Shown here piece after piece: positions 53,628 through 64,000 of a stretch of 64,000 bases of DNA. The position numbers and the translations under genes were made by a program. Each line of letters opens with the position of its first letter. The stretch's first letter is position 1. Under the pieces are notes generated by a model. That model searched no databases. It saw only the letters and a list, made by a program, of their open reading frames with translations, and was not told the DNA's origin. Source of the DNA: Annulohypoxylon bovei var. microspora (Eukaryota; Ascomycota; Sordariomycetes; Xylariales; Hypoxylaceae); the NCBI GenBank assembly GCA_022836615.1, contig MU405334.1:57620-121619 (forward strand), written 5' to 3'.

Positions 53628-54443
53628 CTAAGAGTCGACGGCCTTGCTCTTCCGAGCTCGCCTCTTCTTCTTCGGTGGTTGGGCCTGGGGTGCTGGACGA
53701 TGGTTCACCGCGGTGAACGACTTCGTGTAGCTTGAAGAAACAGGGGGATCTGGCGATGTTCCTGCGCCGCTAGGAATGGTTGTCTGACTCCCGGAAGGGC
53801 CCGCAAGAGCCATCTCTTGTTTCTTGCGATTGGTCTCCATAGCTTTCGCTCTACTAGCGAGCTTCTTCTCCTCCTTCGCTCGTATAGCCTCTAACACATC
53901 CGGAGAATAATCGATGCCAGGGTTGTTGATGTTGAAACAGCACTTTAGCTTTTGCTTGATGCATTTGGCGCATTTGAGCGAGTTGTATAGCTTGACATAG
54001 CCATTTGTCGGTACACAGCATCCTTCAGGGTTGTTGGTGCAATGCGCGCAGGGGACGTGTGCCTTTTGTCCTACGCCGGGTTGGAACAATTTATCTCCTC
54101 TCTTCTTCTCCCTTGAGGTCTTGTTTGAGATTTGCTCCGGCTGTGAGGCCGGGGGACTACTTGACAGAGGAGCAGAATACGGCCCGTTGTAGTCCTGATG
54201 TGGGATTGGAGAAGGTGGCCTAGTGGGCGGGATTACAATAATTTGTGGCACAATTTGGTTTGTGTAATTCACCGAATGGGTCTGGCCCATGTACGGGGAG
54301 AACGGAGGCGGAGGAGACTGAGATGTAGGTGTATTTGTCGGAGTCGTGGATGTTGAACTTGGCTCTGTTTGTGGAAAACTCGGGAACCACCCATCAGGCC
54401 AGTAGACGACTTCGAAATATTTTGAACGCGGTGGAATTTTCAT
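53628..54443 (-). CDS. Orphan Cys-rich basic protein
   Basis: A 271-aa frame. Residues 1-110 are Pro/Ser/Thr-rich and disordered. Residues about 130-172 hold nine Cys in a compact cluster: CAHCTNNPEGCC, then CAKCIKQKLKCCF. This spacing (CxxC...CC...CxxCx6CC) looks like a metal-binding or disulphide module; it recalls the CxxC-x6-C half of Zn2Cys6 factors but is not a standard one. After it comes a charged helix (IRAKEEKKLASRAKAMETNR) and a basic C-terminus (PPKKKRRARKSKAV) that would serve as a nuclear signal. No signal peptide. It is the last gene before the AT-rich block and next to an assembly gap. Function unknown; a DNA-associated protein is a guess. Confidence 0.68.
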   Translation of the reverse strand: MKIPPRSKYFEVVYWPDGWFPSFPQTEPSSTSTTPTNTPTSQSPPPPFSPYMGQTHSVNYTNQIVPQIIVIPPTRPPSPIPHQDYNGPYSAPLSSSPPASQPEQISNKTSREKKRGDKLFQPGVGQKAHVPCAHCTNNPEGCCVPTNGYVKLYNSLKCAKCIKQKLKCCFNINNPGIDYSPDVLEAIRAKEEKKLASRAKAMETNRKKQEMALAGPSGSQTTIPSGAGTSPDPPVSSSYTKSFTAVNHRPAPQAQPPKKKRRARKSKAVDS

Positions 54444-55639
54444 TTTGACTTGTAATTGCTACCTAGTCTATAATTAGTTTATCTGGTTTATCTAATAAAT
54501 ATAGATTGGGATTAATGTGTATTTTAGTCTGATAGATAGGAAGGATTTTTGTTTTACATACCTTTATTTTTTCGAACGAGCATAAATTTAACATTAACTA
54601 TAGGACAGCTCAGGTCGGTGTGGACGCGACGAGAACAGCAGGAAACTCTAGGGTTAGGCAATTAAAGAAACATTGTGAAGACGTATCTCCGATTATAATA
54701 TTTAAGTTCGGGTTCTGGTACTAGTATGAAATTGAGAACATCTTTCATGATAGTCAGAGTCAGTTGTAAGCATAACAACAAAGTAAACAGTAGTAGTAAT
54801 CATTCCTAACATTTAGCTATGTGACTAATAGAAATTGGCTACTGAGTTTGACCCGGGAGAGTTTAGAATTTGGCTGTGGCTGTTAACAATCGCATCGGAG
54901 ATAGATGCGAGGAAGAACTACCCGATATTATATGCTCTTCTCTATGTAGCATGAACTAATATTTTCAAGACATGAACCTTCCCTCAAAAGCCAGTATTTT
55001 TTTATGAGTAAGTATAGTAGTTCAATTGATGCTCTCACGGTTAGATGATATGTACCTATCTTATGTAGGTAGGTAGGTAAAACATCAATATCTATGTCTA
55101 AAATGTATAATCTACAAATAAAGAGTCAACATTGAAATGATCATATGTTAGGTACCTTCCAAGTAACTTAATCTAGAACTTTATTGATAAATTTCCATCT
55201 GATAGAACGATAGCGACGGCGACGATGACGATGTTAGGTAAGAGTCTAGCGTTTTTCCAATACTCCTCCTCATAACACTTAGTTTTCGGACTCCTATAAG
55301 TTGCCCCAACTGTCCTTTAGAATGGCAGTTAACAACACTGATCGACATAACCTTAAGAATAATAAACATCCAGCATTTGAAAGTTAAGGGGCTTCATGTA
55401 CGTTAATTCTTGTCCTCTGCCCTTAACACTTTCTGCTTAATTTTTCAATGTGGAGTTATTTAGTCAAGTAACAAAATAAGAATATAAGTATGTGAATATA
55501 TGGCTGCTAGGTATTAGCTGTAGTACTAATAATTAAATTAATCTCATCATCTTATATGGACAGCCATGTGTTAAATCGGCCATACTTCGCTAATGACGGC
55601 GGACGATAGTACGAAATCCGCCAACCCGCCTTTTCAATT
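54444..55639. other. Transition region before AT-rich block
   Basis: Upstream DNA of the Cys-rich gene and spacer of ordinary composition, with a TAGGTA patch (55063-55079). Just before the AT block (55600-55628) lies a GC island with inverted GGCGGA/TCCGCC hexamers. No gene. Confidence 0.5.
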
Positions 55640-58600
55640 AAGGTATTGAAATGTATATAATAAAAAATATACAATATATAATAAAAACACATTGTATTAA
55701 AAAAGGTATAAAGGATTATAACGTTAAAAAGCATTATAACGTTTAATAAATATTTAAATAAAGGACGTTTTTTTGCATTTATTTCATTTAAATGAATTTT
55801 AAAAAACTTTTATATTAATATGCTTAAATTAATAAATAAATATATAACAAAAGTTAAAAATTAATAATAAATTTAATTTATTCGTTAAAAGTAAAAATTA
55901 ATAAAAAACGTCTTTTACTTAAGTTTTTATAAAATAATATATATAAAACTTTATTATTTTTAAAGGTTATGTTAATTATTATTAATCTTATAAATAACGT
56001 ATAACTTTAATTAAAATATAAATGTCACACCAAGCTTAAAAAAATATAAAGTAACAATATTACGGCGTTAAAAGTCGTTAACGTTAAAAAGATGTTATAA
56101 ATAAAACGTATAATAATAATTTATTAAAATTATTAATATAAATAACAAATGGTTAATATTAATTATAAAATGGTAAAAACGACGATTAATAATAATAATT
56201 ATTAATTAAATGTTATAAACGGAAGCTTTAAATTAAAATGTAAATAATAATCGTCATTACCAAGTTTCATCGAAAGGTTCGAAAAGTAATAACGGCGGTT
56301 AAATAATAACAACGATAATAATAACGACAATAATAACGATAATAACAATAATAATAATAACGATAATAACAATAATAACGGTAATAATAAGCAAAAACCA
56401 ATTAAAATTATATTATTAATATTAATTTTAATTAACGTTAATAATAAAGTTATTAATTATGGGGTGTTATTAAATATTTTAAGTAAACTTATAACGTTAT
56501 ATTATATAATATTTTTTAAAGAAATAATTTATAAAAAATAACTTTTATACCGGATAAACTACGCATTTAAATATTATTTTAATATATAAGTTCTTTTATT
56601 ATTCATTTATTATTAAAGGTTTTTTTTAATTTTCTTTATTTATTATATTTTACTTTTTTAAGAAAATAATTTTAAGATTTAATTTAAAAACCTAATAAAA
56701 TAAAAGCTTATTTTTAAAGGAATTATTAAGGTTAATTTTAAAATAAAATAAATAAAAGGTACGTTATATATATATATTATATTTTATAAGTATAAAAGGT
56801 TAAAAATTTTTACGTAATAATATAATTATTTTTTTATTTATTAAATTTACATTATGATATTTATTTTTAAGTATATATTATAATCGGAAAAAGGTTTTTT
56901 CGACTTTAAACGAAATGATGTTTATATAAATAAAAAATTAAAATTAAATAATTAATTAATAATAATTATATTTTTATGCATAACCATTTAATATTAATTA
57001 AACTTTTAATTATAATAAACCTTTTAATTCTTTAACTTAATTTGCGATAATAAGTAATTACGTTCGAATATTATTAATTATTCTTAATAAATATTATTAT
57101 TTAACGAATTAAATATTACGATTAAAAATTAATCGAATAATTTCGGGTTTAAATGTTAAAGAAATAAGTTTTATCGTAAATATATTAATTATTTTTATAC
57201 GCTTATTTATTTTATTTATTTTTAAAAAAGTTAATAATTTTATTTTAAAAAAATATTATTAAAATTTATATTTACCAAGTTTATAAAAACATTTACAACC
57301 GTTATTATTATAATAATACTTAATATAAATATTATTAAAATAATTAAGCAAAATAATATAATGTTTAAATATGCTTTTATAAAACTTATAATTAGTATAA
57401 GCATATTTTAAAGGTAAAATAATGTTAACCATTGTTATATAAATAATTAAAATTTATTAAAAATTATTATTATATAAAAATAAATTTAATTGAAATTTGT
57501 TTTTATAATTAATAACAAGTGAAGGTATAAATTTAATTTCTTAATAATAATATAATTAATTATAATAATGTTTATTAAGAAAAATAATCCATTAAATTTA
57601 AAGTTAATACAAATATTAATGAATTATTTATAATTAATATTAATTAATTTATATATTTAAATTATTTATTATCGAAATAAAAGTATTATTTATATGCATT
57701 ATTTTAATTTTAATTAAAACTTAAACGGTATAACGAGTTAAATCGGTGTTATTAATTAAATTTAATTTATTTTCATCACCTTTAATAAAAAAATCTCGAA
57801 TAAAAGGTTTAAATTAAGCAAAGAAATAATTCTTTTTTACCGGATTTTAATTAAAAGTTTTAACTTAATTCCAATTAAAATTAATATTATTATTAAATAA
57901 CATAAGCATTTTTAAGTTAAAATTAATAAAATTAATAAATTTATTAATTTATTTAATTATATTAATTTTTTATTTTCAAGAATTAAATTTTATTAAAATA
58001 AACATTTTAAAACGTTAAAAACTTTATATAAAATTATAAAAATAAAAAATATTAAAAAAAATGAATGAAAATTGTAAATTTTGAAAAAAAAACGTCGATT
58101 AAATTGGTTCATTAAAATTAACTTTTTTATGTATAAAAAAAGGATTTAAACCATATTATTTAAACGTTTTCCGTAATATTCCGTAAAATAAAACGATTAT
58201 ATAAGTTATTTTAATTTTATACGTATTTGTATAACATAAAGGTTATTAATAAATTATATTCGTTTTAAATTAATTCTTGGATACGTGCATAATATTAAAA
58301 GATATTACGCCTTAAAACATTTATACGTATTTACAATGTATTAATTATTAATAAAATCTTCGAATTATATTTAAAATCATTAAATACAAATATAAAAATA
58401 ATATTATAATAGTTATATATTTAATATTTCTTAATTATAACGTGGATAAAAAGTTAATTAATATAATAAACCGTTTGTAAAATTTTTTTAAAAATAAATA
58501 AATAAATATTTATATAAATAAATAATAAATATATAATATTTATTTATTTAAGTAATTTTATAATATTAATTTTCTAAGTATTTACTTATATAATATAAAT

Positions 58601-61600
58601 AACATTATATTAAAAAAGGTAAACGTTTAAATGAAATTAATAAACATTTATATGTGAAGCCGTAAAAAAAGCTTATAAAAGTTAATGATGCTTATTATAA
58701 GAAAAATGGGAAAAGAAAATGGAAAAGGAAAACGCGTTCCGTTTAAACTTAAATACTTAAATAAATACTTTTTTTTAATTATTTACCACATTTAATTTTT
58801 AATAAAATATTATTTTTATCATTTATTTCTTTAACCTTATATTCCTTAAATAATAATAAGGCCTTAAAGGAAATATGTCATTATTCATTAATTATATAAA
58901 ATTTAATTTTAAAAGAAACTTTTAAATTAATTAATTTATTTATATTAATTTGCTTTAAATATGCCTTTTTAATTAAATTAATTATTTATTTTATTAAAGC
59001 ATATAACCTTTAACGATTTTATAAAGCTTTAACCTTAAATTAAATAAAATTCAAGTTATCCCAAGGAAAATATAAAAAATATTAAGAAAAGGTTAAACCA
59101 TGTTTCAACGATTTAAATATTTAATAATATTATAATTAATAAAATAAAATAATATAAAATAAAGGAAAATAATGTTATTAACATGATTATTTACTAAGAA
59201 AATAAACCGTTAGCTTAAAACGTATTATTTTTTAAACCTTTAAAATAATATAAAATACTTAAGATTATTTTTTAAATTATTATTATTTATACTTTTATTA
59301 TACCTTATTTAAATATTTAATATTTAAAGTATATTATATAATATAATTTTAAATCATTTTTAAAATTAATTATAAGTATTTATTTTTTCTTTAATTTTAA
59401 TAATATGCCTTTTATTTTAATCGAAATTTGTAAGCATTACTTTATCCGATCTTATTTAATTAAAAGCGTTGGCATATTATTTATTTAAATAATAATAATA
59501 CTTTAAACTTTATTTTCACTTTTTTTTATTAATTATTAATAAAATTTATATTTTATTAAAAAATTCTTAGCGTTAAAGTATATTTAAATAAATACCTTTA
59601 ACGTAATTAACATATTTAAGTATTTTTTAAAAGTTTTCGATTTAATTTAATAATTAAAGCAATTACAAAATCCTTAACTACGTTATAATTTAAGTAAATA
59701 AGGTATTTTGTAACGAATATATTACTTTAAAATTAAAAGTAACTTAAAGTTTTTAATAAAATTTAAGTTTTATGGTATTACTTTTATTTAAGCTTAAATA
59801 AGCTTTAATATTATTATAAAACGATAACTTATCTTTTATAATTTCATATATAACGACTTTCGGGTAATTTAATATAATAAAAATAAACCTTTGTTAATTT
59901 ATATCTCATTTTATAAAATTCATAAATTTAAGGTTAAAGTTTATTAAACGATTTAATTAATTAAATACGTTCCTTTAATATGGGAATCTTTTTTTTATAA
60001 ATCCAATAAAAATATAATAAATAATGATTATAATTTTAAGGCGATGGATTAAAATACCCTTAACATTAAAAATAAAATAAATTATTTTAAATGAATAAAC
60101 GGATATAAGCGTATTTATAATTTATTATATAATAATATTTATAATTAAATGTTTAAGTTAATTATAATGTAATTACCTTTAATTTAAAATTAATTAAATT
60201 AACGTATATCATTTTATTTAAAAAAAATAATAAAATTACTTTATTAAACTTAATATAATACATTATTTATATACATGATACTTATTTAATATTTAATTAA
60301 TATTATATGATTAATGCAAATAAATGATAAAGAAAATAATTGCCATTTTTTACGTAAAAAAACGTAAAAGTATTAAGATATAATAATAATTTACCTTAAG
60401 CCTTTTTTATTAATAAAACTAATACTTATATATAATAATATAATTTAATAAATAAAACAAACATTATTAAAAAAGTTTTTAAAATCTTACGGTAAAGCGG
60501 GTAAATAAACTTAAATAAATATTTATTATCATTTATTAATTATATTTATTTAATTAACTTATAATTACATTTTAACATAAACCTTTAATTATATATTTAA
60601 ATTAAATTAAAATATCCTTCGTTATTACCGTTATTTTCCACCGATATATTAAATAACCTTAAATAATTAAAAATAAATGTTAAAATAACGTAAAATAAAA
60701 AAAAAACAAATAATTACCACCTTTTAATACGTTAAAGAAATTAATTTTTAACCCGGTATATAATTTATAAAAAAACCTTAAACCAGTTATTTTAATAATC
60801 GTTTTATATAATTTTAATATGGCCGATTAAATGAAATAAAGCGTTTAATTTACTTTTAAAAATCTTAAAAATCTCAAGAATTTCGGGAATTTCAAACGTT
60901 AACTTAATATTATTAAAATGATTATCGGAGTTTTTTTTATTACTTTTATTGCTTAAAATATTAAAAACAAAATTTGTTAACCCTGGCATTAATTTATCGC
61001 TGCCTAAATAATTAAAACTTTAAAATAATTTAATTACGTCTTTTAACCGATTGTATTTAAGCTTTTTTATACGCGAATAACCATGTTAATATTTATATTT
61101 TTAATTAAAATTATGGTTTTCGCTTAAAAACTTAGAATTGTAATTAAAATTAAATATTTAATATTTAAGATTAAAATTCTTATATTTAAAATTAAAATAA
61201 TTATTAAAATTTAAAAAATATTCGTTTATTATATATTGCTTAAAAAGTTCATTTTCAATTTTATGCTTTTAATTATAATTAAATTTATTGTAATTAAAAT
61301 TAAAATTAAAATCGTTATTAAATTTTATAAAATACTTATTATTATTATATATTTTAAATCTTTTAATTAAAAATCTTTTTTTGCTTAAAAATTTACATTT
61401 ATTATTATTTAAAAAAGTATTTTTTATTAAAACGTTATTAAACCGCAAAGTAATATAAGTGTTAATTAATGGCTATTTATATTAATTTTTTATTTCGTTA
61501 AAAAAATAATCTTTACTATAACATTTATAAAAGTAAAATTTAAAGGCTTTTAAGTTTCCCATAAAAAGCAAAAATATTAAAATTTAAAAAAAAAATTAAA

Positions 61601-64000
61601 TAAAATAAATAAAAATATATTTATAAGGTATTTTATATAATTTATAAAATTTTATATTATAATAATTTATTATTAAATCTAAAATAAGTATTATTCTTTT
61701 ATTTATAACTTTAAGCATATAATATAATAATATAATATACCTTTTATTACATTTAAAAAATAAAATTAAATGGGTTTTATTTAATAAATAATATATTAAT
61801 AATAATAAAGGTATTATATTATTATAATTTATATCTTACATTACCTTAAAATTAACGTTTATACCATATTTTACAATATTTTCAAGTATTATCCATTGTT
61901 AATAAATAAAAGGGATTATATGCGCGAAGTTTACGCATATAAAATGTAAAATGAAACGACATGGTTCGATATATTAATTAAAATTATTATATTTAAACGT
62001 AAATCCTTTGTTTAATAAATTTTTAAGTTTTTACCATAAAGGTAAAAATTTATGCGGCATTACTTAATAATAAAAATTAAGGATAATAAGATATAAATTT
62101 ATAAAAAATTTATCGTTAATAACGAAAAATAAAATAATAACATTAATTAATATACTTTTTTCGTTATATTTTAACATATAAAAATAATATAAACTTTTAT
62201 ATAAAATACCATTAACAAATATCTTAATGGGTTTATTAATTTTATAAATGTTAAAATATAAATATAAAAAATTTAAAAAATGTATTATTAATTTAATTAT
62301 TACTTTAAAACCACTTTTTTCTAATATTACCCTTTTAATTATATTTATTATTAACATTAATAATTTAATTAATTTTAGATTAAAGGTAAACTTTAATGTT
62401 ATAAATATTAATAATTTTTACGTTAATAATTATTAATTTAATAATTATTAATTTAATAATTATTAATATATTAATAATTAATAAGTGGTAATTAAACGTT
62501 ATTAATTTAAAGATCATTTATCGAAAGCATTTATTCGTTATAAATATCTTTATTATTACTTTAAACATTTTTAATTATAATATAATATACATAATAAATA
62601 ATATTATAATAAACATTTTTAAAATTTAAAACATTAAATGTTAATATTAAAAGAAACTTATAATAATTTAAGTAATTAACGAAAATATTTTTATTTATTT
62701 ATATTATAAATTTTCTTTACGGAATAATTGTTATTTCGTTTTAAAGTCCTTTATTATATATGAAATATTAAAATTATTCCATATTAATTATTAAATTATT
62801 AAGTTATGTTATAATATATTAAAATTAATATAAAAATTAAAAGCTTAATAAAATAATAAAAAAAAGGTAATATATATTTAAAATAATATTTTTTAATAAT
62901 AATTTAAAAAATAAGTTAATGGTTAATAATAATAATTAAATATTTAAATAATTTTAAGTTTTATAAAAAGAAGTAAAAGAATATTCTTTAAATTAAGTAA
63001 TAATTTATATTAAAATAAACCCACATTTTCCTTTTTTTAAAATTCATTCCATTTACTTTACTTTTTCATATTTATATATATATACTTATATAAATATCAT
63101 TAATTCATTTTTATTTACTTCGTTTTTTTATATTTATATATATATATTTACGTAAATATTATTAATTTATTGTTTATTATTATAAAATTATTCATATAAA
63201 AATAATTAATCCAAATATTAAGTTTAATTAAAGTTAATTATTTTATAAAAATTAAATATAACCTTAAATAAATTTATGTAAAAATAATATATACATATTT
63301 ATTCGAATGAAATAATTAATTAAATGTAAAGCCATTTTATATTAAAATAATAAAAAGCTTAAGTTTTATTTCGTTTATTTAACGTATTATTATTTACTTT
63401 TTTTTAAAGAAACTTTCATATTTTAATAATAAGGTAAGCGCCGCTTAAACAATGCTTATTTCATTGTAAAACTTTTTTAACTTATATATATAATTACTTC
63501 GCAGCTTAAAACCTTAAATGTAAAATTATTATTAAAGTTATTATAATTAAAAACAAAGGCGCATAAATTGTATAATGCATTAAAATAAGTTATTCCATTT
63601 GAATAAAATATGTTTTTAATAAAAAAAAAAGTTAATATAATAATTTAAGCTTTAATAATATAAATTAAAATATTATTATATATATAATATGTAAATATTT
63701 TAATTAAATGTTTAAGTAAAAGTCATTTTAATATTTTTTGCTTTTAATAAATAAACTAAGTTCATTACCACATATAATATATTAAAACTTTTTGAAATTC
63801 ATTTAATTTAATTAAAATATTAATTATTAATTAATTAAAATTAAGGTAAAATGGATGGCCTTTATGCCATACGTTTTTATGCCGGTTATTTAAAACTTCG
63901 TATAAATTAATTAACTTATAAAAATTAAAATATATTTATATAATTTTAAAGTTTAAAAGTTATACATAATTTCCATTATAATAATATTAATATAATATTA
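55640..64000. repeat. AT-rich, gene-free block with RIP-like composition
   Basis: From about 55640 to the right edge nearly all sequence is A and T. The longest frames are under 100 codons and look random. By eye, TpA is very common, CpA and TpG are scarce, and much of the remaining C stands in CpG, CpC or CpT. Loss of C mainly in CpA context is the known mark of repeat-induced point mutation. The block is therefore probably old transposon DNA or heterochromatin (possibly pericentromeric or subtelomeric; no telomere repeat is seen). No recognisable transposon protein survives. Confidence 0.85.
56290..56400 (+). repeat. AAT/AAC/GAT trinucleotide tract inside the AT block
   Basis: A run of trinucleotide-like units (aacgacaataataacgataataacaataat) of about 110 bp stands out from the less regular flanks. 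It may be the eroded remnant of a simple repeat or of an Asn/Asp-coding stretch. Confidence 0.6.

Noticed and set aside
45371..54443. Complete secondary-metabolite gene cluster
   Set aside because: No backbone synthase, transporter or cluster regulator lies in the window; only three redox genes are seen.
55640..64000. Mitochondrial DNA insertion or plasmid as the source of the AT-rich block
   Set aside because: No mitochondrial protein or rRNA segment was recognised and frames are broken at random; CpA-poor composition fits RIP better. Not fully excluded without a search.

Overview
The window is a piece of nuclear chromosome from a filamentous ascomycete (Pezizomycotina), most probably a Sordariomycete. 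The signs are protein genes with short spliceosomal introns (mostly 50-160 bp, GTANGT donors, CTAAC/CTAAT branch sites), fungal-type orthologues (BYE1, SRP40, a PEX11C-type protein, mitochondrial complex I 51 kDa subunit, YAT-type amino-acid permease), intergenic TAGGTA/TACCTA simple repeats, and a terminal extremely AT-rich block that looks like RIP-mutated DNA. The species cannot be named from sequence alone. Exon boundaries below were read by hand from splice signals, reading frame and remembered family conservation; no search was run.

Layout. 0.4-2.0 kb: GDP-mannose pyrophosphorylase alpha-type subunit (-). 2.6-3.6 kb: proteasome alpha subunit PRE9/PSMA4 (-), divergent from BYE1-like PHD/TFIIS-M/SPOC protein (+, 4.7-7.5 kb). 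7.5-10.1 kb: no gene seen. 10.1-12.9 kb: large coiled-coil protein (-). 12.9-15.8 kb: no gene seen. 15.8-16.4 kb: GNAT acetyltransferase (-). 17.1-19.0 kb: FAD oxidoreductase (-). 21.2-22.9 kb: multi-pass membrane protein (-). 24.1-26.5 kb: ADGF/CECR1-type adenosine deaminase (-). 26.5-29.6 kb: gene-poor, perhaps decayed. 29.6-31.0 kb: SRP40/Nopp140-like nucleolar protein (-). 31.48-32.43 kb: a foldback element flanked by a 9-bp duplication, interpreted as a non-autonomous Mutator-like (MULE) element. 32.9-33.2 kb: possible gene relic. 33.7-35.4 kb: PEX11C (+). 35.8-37.4 kb: complex I NUO51 (-), divergent from dynactin p27 (+, 37.9-38.5 kb). 38.9-40.5 kb: amino-acid permease (-). 41.6-42.5 kb: COQ3 (-), divergent from RIB3 (+, 43.2-44.0 kb). 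45.4-52.1 kb: three redox genes, a cytochrome P450 (+), a class A FAD monooxygenase (-) and a DAO-type FAD oxidoreductase (-). 53.2-53.4 kb: homopolymer-rich junk around a 10-N gap. 53.6-54.4 kb: orphan Cys-rich basic protein (-). 55.6-64 kb: gene-free AT-rich block.

Most of the first 44 kb is conserved housekeeping: sugar-nucleotide supply, proteasome, transcription elongation, nucleolus, peroxisome, respiration (NUO51 and COQ3 both serve the ubiquinone-linked chain), dynein transport, riboflavin synthesis. RIB3 feeds the FMN/FAD pool used by NUO51 and the flavoenzymes, but their proximity need not mean co-regulation. The accessory right-hand part (45-64 kb) has the more variable content: redox enzymes, an orphan gene, duplicated non-coding DNA, an assembly gap and RIP-like DNA.

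I did not find a convincing new multi-gene system. The best observations are the foldback/MULE-type element with its target-site duplication, the sharp edge of the AT-rich block with an orphan Cys-rich gene beside it, the P450/FMO/DAO trio, a frame-preserving 54-bp intron hidden in dynactin p27, and a 777-bp intron in PEX11C.
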